Shown here piece by piece: positions 23,865 through 31,865 of a DNA stretch of 64,000 nucleotides. The position numbers and the translations under genes are program-made. The notes under the pieces were generated by a model. The model was not told where the DNA came from and ran no database searches. It saw only the letters and a program-made list of their open reading frames with translations. The stretch comes from Scatosoma sp045576335 (lineage in GTDB: Bacteria; Bacillota; Clostridia; Christensenellales; Borkfalkiaceae), in assembly GCA_045576335.1 (NCBI GenBank), contig JAZNGH010000028.1:1-64000 (forward strand), written 5' to 3'. The stretch's first letter is position 1. Every line of letters begins with the position of its first letter.

Positions 23865-26800
23865 ATGAAAATGAACGACAATTCCCGCAAGAAATTTCTT
23901 GCACTCCTCTTATCCTTGACGATGGCGTCCTCCACGGTAATTGCTTTCGCGTCTTGTAACGGCGAAACGAGCAGTTCCTCCTCGGACGACTCTTCAACGG
24001 AAGAGCCTATCACCAAAACCGCCGTCATTACCAACGGCGATTTCGAAACCTTCAACGATAACAAAGGGCTTAACCCTATCGTGACCTCTATGACGGGCTG
24101 GTCTAGCGTTACCTACAACTCGACTTCGAGCGGTAACGCCATTTCCTCCAAATCCGCAAGCGGTATCGTAGACGTTGCGGACGAGGCTTGGGCAAATCTT
24201 ACCACCTCCGCGCTCGGAGAAACGGAAGCGTCCTCGCTCACCGAAGCACAAGCGGCGGAACAATGGGAGGATATGACCGTTCGGGACAAGCTCGAATATT
24301 ACAAGGCTTGGAAGGCCGACGACGATAACGACGACCGTAGCATTTCCGATTTGGACTTCTATCAGTCCTTTAATATCGACGACGAGGACTTGCCCCTCAC
24401 CAAAAATGCAGAGGGCGCAAAGACGGCGATTGCCAACCCCCGCACGCACGATTTCGTGGAAAACACGGGCTACCGTAAGGACGAGGACGGCAACACGCAT
24501 AGCAAGGTCCTTATGCTCCACAACAATTACTACAACAGTAATTACGACAGCAAGGGTACGGCGCAAAAGACGACCTCTTCCACTACCGTTACGGTAAAAG
24601 CGGGCACGAGCTCCAAATTCTCCGTTTGGGTAAAAACGAGCAACATCACGGGCAGCGACACGGAAGGCAACACCATTGAAAACCCCACCGACACGGGTGC
24701 GTACATCACCGTATCCCACTCGATCGGCGGCAACTCCCTTGACCCGCTTGAAATTAAAAACATCAACACCGCAAACGTTACCGAAAATAACGGCTGGGTA
24801 CAATACGAGTTCCTGCTCAAAGGCTCGTACTATGCAGACACTACCTTTACCGTAGTGCTCGGTCTTGGACAGGGCGGCGGTACGGATACGCTCGGCTACG
24901 TCAACGGCTACGCGTTCTTCGACGACCTCGTTTGCGAAACCATTTCCAACAGCACGTTCGATACGAGCGTGACGGGCTACGAGGTATTCGACCTCAACGC
25001 CAAAGCCAACGATAAGACGGTGAACACGCAAGACGAAACGAGCAAGAAATTCGCGCTCAACTTCTACGGCAGCAATTTCAGCGCGTACGATATTTTGAAC
25101 GGTTGGGATTGCAAACCCACGACGGATACCAATTCCAGCGGCGTGAAATATACCTCCGTGGAAAGCGCGGATATCGACAGAGTATACGGCGCAAATTCGG
25201 GCATCGTGACCTATCCTGGCATCGGCTTCGACACGGACAACGACGTTGCGGAAATCCTTTCGGGCGTGAGCGCGTTGAACGGCAAGAAGAATTACCTTAA
25301 CAACGACAATATTTTCGCGCAAGCGGCTTACGACGATTATTTCAAGGACGATACGTTCATTTCCCAAAATGAAAAGGTACTCTTGCTCCTCTCCTCGCGC
25401 GGCGCGGCTTATACGGCGAAATCCCCCGCAATCAAGGTTGTGGCAGGCGACAGAGTGGCAATTTCGTTCTTCGTGAAAACGAGCGAAATGAATTCGTTTA
25501 CGGGCGCGAACGTCACGCTTCGCGACGGCAAGAGCGTAACGACCATCGGTCCTATGGACACGACGACGATTACGGCGACCACGGTCGAGGATACGGATAT
25601 CCACGGCGGTTGGCAACAATGTCTGTTCTTCATTCACAACGAAACGGACGCGGAAAGAGAGGTTTCCTTGACCTTCACCTTCGGTCCGACGGCAATCGAA
25701 GACACGACAAAGGCTTCCTATCACGCGGGCTTTGCGGCGTTTGCCAAGTTCGAACAAAAAACGAACATGAGCGAAGCGGAATTCAACTGTGCGGGCAGTG
25801 GCTCTTATTCCAAGGTAGTCACCCTTTCCGAGCCTGAAAAGGAAACGACGAGCGATACGGGCTTCGACTCCGCGACCAACCTCAACGGCGAAAGCATTGA
25901 AAACGGCTATGCCGACCCTAAATCGTACAGAGGCGTGTTCAGCGGCAGCGCGTTCGTAAGCAGCAAGGGCACCGACCTTTCGACGAACGCATACCCCACC
26001 GCGGGGCTTTTGAACAAGGAACACGAAGCGAACTATACGGAAATTCTTGCCGACCTTGCAACGGCGGCGGGTACGGGCGCGAGCTGGAATGAAATTTTCG
26101 GTAGCGCTGCAAAACAGCCCCTCGTCATTTACAACGGCGAGTATGCGGACGAAGCGAAAACGGTTACGCGTACCAAAGCTTACGGCTTCTTCGGCTCTGA
26201 CGTGACGATTTCGGCGAATACCTATAAAGCAATTTCCTTGCGCGTAAAAGTAAGTGCGGGCGCGAACGCGTACGTGTACCTTACCGACGTGAGCGGCGAT
26301 TCCCGTGAAAACACGCTTTCTATCGGCAGAAATCTCACCTACTGGTATGATAAAGACGGCAACGTTTGTGCAAGCGACCCCACCGCAACGGGCTTTGACA
26401 GCAACACGGACGTAGCGTTCAAACTTCAAACCAATGGTTTGTATACGGTCAACGAAAAATGGAGCGGCGCGGCGGATTACGATAAGGAAGCGTATTACGC
26501 AAACCTTGCAGCGTATGAAAAGAAAGGCGACCACCTCGTTCTCGCGGACGGCGTTTCGTACGCATACAGCGACCTTTGGCAGCACGTAGGCAACGACGGC
26601 ATTGCGTTCTATAACTACGACGAAGCGAACAAGACCGCTTACGCATATCCCGAGCAGAAAACGCTCGTGAAACAGCTCCCCGAAACGATTGCGCGCTATA
26701 CCGCGATTGAGGATAAGAGCTTGCAATTCAAGGTTGCGCCTACGGGCGACGACTGGGCAGTCGTAACCTTCTACGTGCATACGGGCGGCGTTGCGAAGAA

Positions 26801-27398
26801 CTATCGCTTGGAGGTTTGGAGCGGCTCGCGCGACGGCGACACGGCGGTTGCGGGTACGGACGTGAACCCCAACGGCACGTTCGTTGCGTTTGACTCGTGG
26901 CAGGTGAGCGACCCCACCGACGCGAATTTCAAAACGATGAGCGACTCGGCGAAAGAAAAGCTTTCCGAAGGACAGCTTGAAAGCAATTATTTCGAAAGCG
27001 CGTTCTCCTTCTACGATACGGATAAATACCTTCGTTACGACGAAAGCGTGGACGAAAACGGCGTAGGCAACTCCTACGACGATTACGACGCGACCGACGC
27101 GACGACCTATACGGCACACAAGGCTTCGACGGCGTACCTTCGCTACGAAAACGGCAACGAATACACCGCGTTTGCAGATTACGCAACGCTGGAAACGTCG
27201 GTAAACACCGACCCCGCCGAAACGGAGGACGATAGCGACAGCAGCGACGACACCACCGCTACGTCGGATACCAACGTATGGCTGCTCGTAAGCTCGATTA
27301 TCCTTGCGGCTGTTCTCTTGCTCGCGGTAGTCAGCTTGCTCGTTCGTAAGATTATTGCGAAGAGCCGCAAAAACCGTGGCATAAGAAAAAATAAATAA
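23865..27398 (+). CDS. large surface lipoprotein with jelly-roll modules and C-terminal membrane helix
   Basis: An 1,177-residue exported protein. The N-terminus has a basic start, a hydrophobic stretch and a lipobox (Phe-Ala-Ser-Cys31), then a Ser/Glu/Asp linker. Several 150-200-residue beta modules follow, beginning with phrases such as TNGDFETFND (about 52-61) and STFDTSVTGYEVF (about 365-377), as in CBM4/9-like carbohydrate-binding jelly rolls. The last 50 residues hold a hydrophobic helix (about 1143-1165) and a very basic tail. I start at 23865 because AAGGTGG lies five bases upstream. It has its own promoter and terminator. No catalytic domain is recognised; glycan binding is inferred. 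Confidence 0.78.
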   Translation: MKMNDNSRKKFLALLLSLTMASSTVIAFASCNGETSSSSSDDSSTEEPITKTAVITNGDFETFNDNKGLNPIVTSMTGWSSVTYNSTSSGNAISSKSASGIVDVADEAWANLTTSALGETEASSLTEAQAAEQWEDMTVRDKLEYYKAWKADDDNDDRSISDLDFYQSFNIDDEDLPLTKNAEGAKTAIANPRTHDFVENTGYRKDEDGNTHSKVLMLHNNYYNSNYDSKGTAQKTTSSTTVTVKAGTSSKFSVWVKTSNITGSDTEGNTIENPTDTGAYITVSHSIGGNSLDPLEIKNINTANVTENNGWVQYEFLLKGSYYADTTFTVVLGLGQGGGTDTLGYVNGYAFFDDLVCETISNSTFDTSVTGYEVFDLNAKANDKTVNTQDETSKKFALNFYGSNFSAYDILNGWDCKPTTDTNSSGVKYTSVESADIDRVYGANSGIVTYPGIGFDTDNDVAEILSGVSALNGKKNYLNNDNIFAQAAYDDYFKDDTFISQNEKVLLLLSSRGAAYTAKSPAIKVVAGDRVAISFFVKTSEMNSFTGANVTLRDGKSVTTIGPMDTTTITATTVEDTDIHGGWQQCLFFIHNETDAEREVSLTFTFGPTAIEDTTKASYHAGFAAFAKFEQKTNMSEAEFNCAGSGSYSKVVTLSEPEKETTSDTGFDSATNLNGESIENGYADPKSYRGVFSGSAFVSSKGTDLSTNAYPTAGLLNKEHEANYTEILADLATAAGTGASWNEIFGSAAKQPLVIYNGEYADEAKTVTRTKAYGFFGSDVTISANTYKAISLRVKVSAGANAYVYLTDVSGDSRENTLSIGRNLTYWYDKDGNVCASDPTATGFDSNTDVAFKLQTNGLYTVNEKWSGAADYDKEAYYANLAAYEKKGDHLVLADGVSYAYSDLWQHVGNDGIAFYNYDEANKTAYAYPEQKTLVKQLPETIARYTAIEDKSLQFKVAPTGDDWAVVTFYVHTGGVAKNYRLEVWSGSRDGDTAVAGTDVNPNGTFVAFDSWQVSDPTDANFKTMSDSAKEKLSEGQLESNYFESAFSFYDTDKYLRYDESVDENGVGNSYDDYDATDATTYTAHKASTAYLRYENGNEYTAFADYATLETSVNTDPAETEDDSDSSDDTTATSDTNVWLLVSSIILAAVLLLAVVSLLVRKIIAKSRKNRGIRKNK

Positions 27399-27416
27399 CG
27401 CGTAAGCGTTAAAATC

Positions 27417-27457
27417 AACCGCCCTTGCGTATAAAACGCAAGGGCGGTTTTTTTTAT
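27417..27457. terminator. terminator after the surface lipoprotein
   Basis: AACCGCCCTTGCGT (27417-27430) pairs with ACGCAAGGGCGGTT (27436-27449) and is followed by eight T. It also lies directly after the stop of the leftward 48-residue ORF and may serve both. Confidence 0.88.
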
Positions 27458-27600
27458 TCTGTTTTAAGTCCCAACCTTTCGCAGAGGATTTCCCAATCCT
27501 CTGCCTTTTCTTTTTCCAATTGTTCGATTATAATTTCTTCTTTTTCTTCTTCACTTGTTTTGATTATCCACTCTGTTTTTCGGGACTCTTTTTTTGTCAT
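27454..27600 (-). CDS. 48-residue charged small protein
   Basis: A short ORF on the minus strand, ATG at 27600 to TAA at 27454, with GGAG about eleven bases upstream. The product is extremely charged and helical: Lys/Arg at the start (MTKKESRKTEW), a Glu/Lys-rich centre and the tail CERLGLKTE. It ends exactly at the terminator, which fits a real gene. No family is recognised. It could also be the remnant of a longer gene disrupted by the adjacent palindromic repeat. Confidence 0.45.
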   Translation of the reverse strand: MTKKESRKTEWIIKTSEEEKEEIIIEQLEKEKAEDWEILCERLGLKTE

Positions 27601-27654
27601 TCTAAACTTTTCTCCGTCCTTTTGAATTCTTCTCTATCATTCTGACTTTTTCTC

Positions 27655-27725
27655 TGTCATTCTGAACGAAGTGAAGAATCCAAAAAGAGATTCTTCATTA
27701 CGCTATCGCTCCATTCAGAATGACA
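27655..27725. repeat. intergenic palindromic repeat (MITE-like)
   Basis: TGTCATTCTGAA (27655-27666) and its exact reverse complement (27714-27725) bound a 71-bp near-palindrome, with inner arms GAAGAATC and GATTCTTC. Two partial copies of the TCATTCTGA end lie just left of it (about 27596-27605 and 27637-27645). No transposase is nearby. Repeats of the form GTCATTCTGAnCGAAG are common in draft gut and environmental genomes. Confidence 0.65.
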
Positions 27726-27774
27726 AGGGTGGGAACGCATATTCATTTCGTTTCAATAAGGTTTTTCTATATTA

Positions 27775-27825
27775 TAACCTGTTTCAGGTTAAAAGTCAAT
27801 AATCTGAAACAGGTTAGTTTATAAT
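27775..27825 (+). promoter_or_regulatory. operator-promoter of the XRE regulator
   Basis: A 17-bp palindrome TAACCTGTTTCAGGTTA (27775-27791) and a second, partial site CTGAAACAGGTTA (27804-27816) flank and abut the -35 position; TATAAT is at 27820-27825. The paired sites suggest autorepression by the regulator encoded downstream. Confidence 0.65.
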
Positions 27826-27853
27826 AGATAAAAATTTTGAATGGAAATAAATA

Positions 27854-28078
27854 ATGTATCAAAGAATTAGAGATTTGCGTGAAGATAGGGACTTAACGCA
27901 AAAACAGGTAGCGGATATGTTGGGAATGTCGCAAACGGGATATTCCAAATACGAAACGGGCGAAAACGATATTCCGACTTCTATTTTAATACAACTCGCA
28001 CGGTTTTATAATACGAGTATTGATTATCTTTTAGGTCAAACGAAAGTCCGTCAACGATACCCCGCAATTAAAAAATAA
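27854..28078 (+). CDS. XRE-family helix-turn-helix regulator
   Basis: A 74-residue DNA-binding protein consisting almost only of an HTH_3 domain: RIRDLREDRDLTQKQVADMLG (helices 1-2) and MSQTGYSKYETGEN (recognition helix, about 25-38). It probably represses its own promoter through the palindromes just upstream. There is no toxin, phage or metabolic partner in the same unit, and the ribosome site is weak. A terminator follows. Confidence 0.85.
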   Translation: MYQRIRDLREDRDLTQKQVADMLGMSQTGYSKYETGENDIPTSILIQLARFYNTSIDYLLGQTKVRQRYPAIKK

Positions 28079-28087
28079 TCTATAAAA

Positions 28088-28112
28088 AAAGAAAGGCTAC
28101 TCGCCTTTCTTT
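28088..28112. terminator. bidirectional terminator between XRE and rsmF genes
   Basis: AAAGAAAGGC (28088-28097) pairs with GCCTTTCTTT (28103-28112); poly-A on one side and poly-T on the other serve both convergent genes. Confidence 0.85.
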
Positions 28113-28114
28113 TT

Positions 28115-29416
28115 TTATTTCATTTTTCGCAAGGCTTTGGGCAAGTGGTTTTTTACCGTTCCGTTCACCGCTTTGCCAAGCCCCAAGGGAAAGCCCTCCA
28201 CGCAAACGACGCACCAGCCGTTCTCCGCGTCCGCTTCCACCGTTTCGCCGCGCAAGTATTTCTCCACGCGCACGTCCTCTATACCAAAATCGACCGCGTT
28301 TTTACATTCCTCTTTTCGAACGCACATCGCGAGGGAATGGTTTGGCTCGAAGCGACCGTTTTTCACCTCGCCGAGCCGTACGCCTACCCGCAAAACCTGC
28401 AAACCCTTCCATTCGAACGCGGCTTTGGGCAGCTCGTACAGCGTACCGCCCACCTCGTGCAAATTTTGCGCGAACGGCGCAACGAAAAACGCCTTTTCAA
28501 ACGCCCTATACGCCCGTTCTGCCTCTCGCCCGACCGTCGGCTTGACGAAACGCAAATCGTGCGCTTCTTGCCCCTTTTCGCGTTCGAAAAGCGCAACGAA
28601 ATGCCCCTCGCCGTCCACCTCGTGCGGATAGAGCTTTTCCCGCTTTACAAGCCGCATATCGGGGTGTTTTTGCAAATAATCGCATACCTGCCCCTCGTCC
28701 TCCGCTTCCGCAAAGGTACAGGTGGAATACACGAGCTTTCCGCCCGCTTTGAGCATTTTCGTCGCCGCTTCCAAAATACGGCTTTGCCGCGCCGCGCAAA
28801 GCGCGACGTTTTCCTCGCTCCATTCTGCAAGGGCTTCTTCCGCGTTTTTGCGGAACATTCCCTCGCCCGAACAGGGCGCGTCCACGAGTATTTTATCAAA
28901 ATACCCGACGAACCTTTCCGCGAGCTTTTCGGGCAGCTCGCTCGTCACCACGGCGTTCTTGACGCCCATACGCTCAACGTTTTGCGAAAGTATCTTCGCG
29001 CGGGATAAAACGGGCTCGTTCAAAACGATTATCCCCTCGCCCTGCATTTTGCAGGCAAGCTGCGTGCCCTTACCCCCTGGCGCGGAGCAAAGGTCAAGCA
29101 CCCGTTCGCCCGACTTTACCTCCAAAAGCGGCGCGGCGGACATAGCCGACGGCTCTTGGGAATAGAAAAGCCCCGCGAAATGATAAGGGCTTGCGCCCAG
29201 CTTCTCCTCGTCCGTGTAAAAGCCGTTTTCTTCCCAAGGCACGCGTTTACCCAAAAAGGGCAACGCCGCTTTTATGCGTTCTATCTCCCCCTTTAACGGG
29301 TTGAGCCGCACGCCCTTGAACGGTTTTTCCCCGTACACGGCAAAAAACGCTTCCCATTGCGACGGGGGAAGCTGTTTTTTCATATTTTCGATAAACTGAC
29401 GGGGTAAGTTATTCAT
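28115..29416 (-). CDS. rsmF: RsmF/NOL1-family rRNA cytosine-C5 methyltransferase
   Basis: A 433-residue SAM-dependent RNA m5C methyltransferase. The SAM site appears as DLCSAPGGKGTQLA (about 108-121); catalytic Cys lie in DAPCSGEG (about 178-185) and YSTCTF (about 231-236). The C-terminal half matches the extra RsmF/YebU domains, including a PUA-like end, so 16S rRNA is the likely substrate. Its start overlaps the stop of the exonuclease gene by 8 bp, so the two are cotranscribed. Confidence 0.87.
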   Translation of the reverse strand: MNNLPRQFIENMKKQLPPSQWEAFFAVYGEKPFKGVRLNPLKGEIERIKAALPFLGKRVPWEENGFYTDEEKLGASPYHFAGLFYSQEPSAMSAAPLLEVKSGERVLDLCSAPGGKGTQLACKMQGEGIIVLNEPVLSRAKILSQNVERMGVKNAVVTSELPEKLAERFVGYFDKILVDAPCSGEGMFRKNAEEALAEWSEENVALCAARQSRILEAATKMLKAGGKLVYSTCTFAEAEDEGQVCDYLQKHPDMRLVKREKLYPHEVDGEGHFVALFEREKGQEAHDLRFVKPTVGREAERAYRAFEKAFFVAPFAQNLHEVGGTLYELPKAAFEWKGLQVLRVGVRLGEVKNGRFEPNHSLAMCVRKEECKNAVDFGIEDVRVEKYLRGETVEADAENGWCVVCVEGFPLGLGKAVNGTVKNHLPKALRKMK

Positions 29417-30374
29417 TGTCTATCTGTAAAAACTCCTCAAACGCTTGCGGGGTGAAAATGCGCGCGTTTCTATCCTTTACCGATTGCAGGCGTTGCCCGC
29501 TCTCCGTTTCAAAGCACACGTACGCGTCGCATTCCTCCGCGCGGAAGGTCACGCGCGCCGCCTCAGCGAAAGCCGCGGTGAGCAAGCGTTTTGCAAGCGG
29601 GGTTTGCAGCTCCAACGCGTGGGAAAAACAAACCGTTTTGTTTTTCAGCTTCCCCTCTTTTGCCCGCTTGCGCTTGGCGCGGTCGGCGAAAATATGAAAC
29701 TCCGCTTTCGCTTTCTCGCGGCGTTCCTTTTCTTTTTCGCGCTCGCGTTTATACGCTTCGTACGAAACGGAGGTATTTTGGCGCACTTCGTAATTTTCTA
29801 TCCTGCCCAGCTTGATTTCGTATTTTTGCAAAAGCTCCTCAAAGGAAAGCCTCTCTTCCTTGCACATAGCCTCGGCAACGCGCATAGTCGCGTAAGCATC
29901 GTCCACGGCACGGTGGGCGGTGAATACCACACCCAGCTCCTTTGCAATCGCGCCCAGCCCAAACTGCCGCGTAAAATCGCGGATACGGTTCATATACAGA
30001 AATTGCGTGTCCGCAAAATCAAAGGAAAAGGACGGGAGCGAAAAACGCTTGCTTTCCAAATTGAGATATTTCACGTCGTTCATAGACGCGTGCCCGCAAA
30101 CGAGGGTATCCCTATCCTCCAAAAGCGTGTAAATTTTATCTTTATACTCTAAAAAGGTGGGATATTTCTTGAAATCGGCGTATTCGTACGGCAAAACGAT
30201 ACCCTGCTCGCCCTTGCGGTCGGTCAAATGGAAGCCGCCTTGCGGATTTATCAGGATATCCTCTTTTTCCAAAATATTAAATTTTTCGTCCACGAGGCAA
30301 TACCCGAACGCGCAAATCTTCGCCACGTTCTTGAATACCCCCGCACATTCTATATCGAAAAATAAATATTTCAT
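29409..30374 (-). CDS. DnaQ-type 3'-5' exonuclease with C-terminal BRCT-like domain
   Basis: A 321-residue nuclease. Residues 1-175 are a DEDDh exonuclease: DIEC at 7-10, the second Asp in SMNDVK near 99 and HRAVDDAYAT near 150-159. A Lys/Glu/Arg-rich coiled stretch spans about 195-235. The last 75 residues (from KNKTVCFSHAL to FEEFLQI) have the length and pattern of a BRCT domain, as seen in some Firmicutes exonucleases. It follows serS after a hairpin and overlaps rsmF. Confidence 0.8.
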   Translation of the reverse strand: MKYLFFDIECAGVFKNVAKICAFGYCLVDEKFNILEKEDILINPQGGFHLTDRKGEQGIVLPYEYADFKKYPTFLEYKDKIYTLLEDRDTLVCGHASMNDVKYLNLESKRFSLPSFSFDFADTQFLYMNRIRDFTRQFGLGAIAKELGVVFTAHRAVDDAYATMRVAEAMCKEERLSFEELLQKYEIKLGRIENYEVRQNTSVSYEAYKREREKEKERREKAKAEFHIFADRAKRKRAKEGKLKNKTVCFSHALELQTPLAKRLLTAAFAEAARVTFRAEECDAYVCFETESGQRLQSVKDRNARIFTPQAFEEFLQIDNE

Positions 30375-30390
30375 ACCTGTTTACGCTAAT

Positions 30391-30414
30391 AACGCGGAGC
30401 TAAAACTCCGCGTT
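30391..30414 (-). other. stem-loop between serS and the exonuclease gene
   Basis: AACGCGGAG (30391-30399) pairs with CTCCGCGTT (30406-30414). There is no U run after it on the minus strand, so it is more likely an mRNA-processing or stabilising hairpin than a full terminator. Confidence 0.5.
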
Positions 30415-30418
30415 AGGT

Positions 30419-31708
30419 TTAGTTTTTGGGAGTGATGACGCTCTTGCCGCCCATATAGGGACGAAGAACCTTAGGGATAGTCACGCTGCCGTCTGCCTGC
30501 AAGTGATTTTCCACGAACGCAATCAGCATACGGGGCGGCGCAACGACCGTATTATTGAGCGTATGCGCGAGCTTGACCTTACCGTCGCTGTCCTTATAAC
30601 GGATAGCAAGGCGGCGCGCTTGCGCGTCGGTGAGGTTGGAGCAAGACCCGACCTCAAAATATTTCTTCTGACGGGGACTCCACGCCTCCACGTCACAGCT
30701 CTTGTATTTAAGGTCGGCAAGGTCACCCGAGCAGCAGCCCAGCTGTCTTACGGGCACGTCCAAGGAACGGAACAGCTCAACGGTATAGCTCCAAAGCTTT
30801 TCATACCATTCTTCGCTTTCCTCGGGACGGCAAACGACGATCATTTCCTGCTTTTCAAATTGATGGATACGGTAAATGCCGCGTTCCTCGATACCGTGCG
30901 CACCCTTTTCCTTGCGGAAGCAAGGGGAATAGCTCGTAAGCGTCAAGGGCAGCTTCGCACCGTCGATAATTTGACCCATAAAACGACCGATCATAGAGTG
31001 TTCGCTCGTACCGATCAAATACAAATCCTCGCCCTCGATCTTGTACATCATATTTTCCATTTCGTCAAAGCTCATAACGCCCGAAACGACGTCGCCGTGA
31101 ATCATATACGGCGGGATTACGTAGGTAAAGCCCTTGTCAATCATAAAATCGCGCGCATAGGTAAGCACCGCGGAATGTAACCGCGCAATATCGCCCGTGA
31201 GATAGTAAAAGCCTTGCCCCGAGGTACGGCGTGCGGAATCTACGTCGATACCGTCCAGCTTTTCCAAAATATCCAAATGGTACGGCACTTCAAAATCGGG
31301 AAGCTTCGCTTCGCCGAAGCGTTGCAGCTCCACGTTTTCCGAATCATCCTTGCCGATAGGCACGTCGTCTGCTATAATGTTGGGAATGGACATCATTGCC
31401 TTTTTAAGCGCGGCTTCTACCTCCTCGCTTTCCTTTTCAATGGCAAGAAGCCTGTCCGCGTCCGCTTTGACTTGCGCCTTTACAGCTTCCGCTTCCTCTC
31501 TTTTGCCCTCTTTCATAAGCATACCCACCTGCTTGGAAAGGGTATTGCGGGCAGAACGGAGCGCGTCGCCCTCGGCAATCAACGCACGGCGACGGGAATC
31601 CAGCTCCAACGCCTCGTCTACGAGGGGAAGCTTTTTATCTTGGAATTTCTTTTTAATATTTTCTTTTACGAGCTCCGCATTCGTGCGGATGAGATTGATA
31701 TCGATCAT
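30419..31708 (-). CDS. serS: seryl-tRNA synthetase
   Basis: A 429-residue class II synthetase that charges tRNA-Ser. The N-terminal coiled-coil tRNA arm covers about 25-105. Class II motif 2 (CFRKEKGAHG...GIYRIHQFEK) is near 270-295 and motif 3 (NNTVVAPPRMLIAFVENH) near 383-400; the TSEH serine-site segment is near 231. I use the ATG at 31708, which follows GAGGTG; the frame opens earlier but crosses the promoter. No T-box leader is present. Confidence 0.95.
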   Translation of the reverse strand: MIDINLIRTNAELVKENIKKKFQDKKLPLVDEALELDSRRRALIAEGDALRSARNTLSKQVGMLMKEGKREEAEAVKAQVKADADRLLAIEKESEEVEAALKKAMMSIPNIIADDVPIGKDDSENVELQRFGEAKLPDFEVPYHLDILEKLDGIDVDSARRTSGQGFYYLTGDIARLHSAVLTYARDFMIDKGFTYVIPPYMIHGDVVSGVMSFDEMENMMYKIEGEDLYLIGTSEHSMIGRFMGQIIDGAKLPLTLTSYSPCFRKEKGAHGIEERGIYRIHQFEKQEMIVVCRPEESEEWYEKLWSYTVELFRSLDVPVRQLGCCSGDLADLKYKSCDVEAWSPRQKKYFEVGSCSNLTDAQARRLAIRYKDSDGKVKLAHTLNNTVVAPPRMLIAFVENHLQADGSVTIPKVLRPYMGGKSVITPKN

Positions 31709-31738
31709 TTTAACACCTCGATTTTTTTCATTTCCCCT

Positions 31739-31767
31739 ATTATACAACTTTTTCCGCGCAAAAGCAA
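31739..31767 (-). promoter_or_regulatory. serS promoter
   Basis: On the minus strand TTGCTT (31767-31762), 17 bp, TATAAT (31744-31739). Confidence 0.7.
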
Positions 31768-31806
31768 TTAAATGCAAACTATCCCCGCCAAATTCCCGCA
31801 AAAAAG

Positions 31807-31835
31807 TTGTATTTTTTCCGCGTGTGTGTTATAAT
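31807..31835 (+). promoter_or_regulatory. promoter of the P-type ATPase
   Basis: TTGTAT (31807-31812), 17 bp, TATAAT (31830-31835). Short leader; no Mg2+ or Mn2+ riboswitch structure seen. Confidence 0.7.
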
Positions 31836-31865
31836 AAAACCACTATATCCCTTTACGGAGCGATT

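Noticed and set aside
23994..27119. 1,041-codon open frame antisense to the surface lipoprotein gene
   Set aside because: It is the mirror of strong codon bias in the lipoprotein gene (TTA, CTA and TCA codons avoided). It has Arg/Val/Ala-rich low-information sequence, no ribosome site and no domain.
31709..31770. T-box leader for serS
   Set aside because: The leader from the promoter to the start codon is only about 25 nt, too short, and no T-box consensus was seen.
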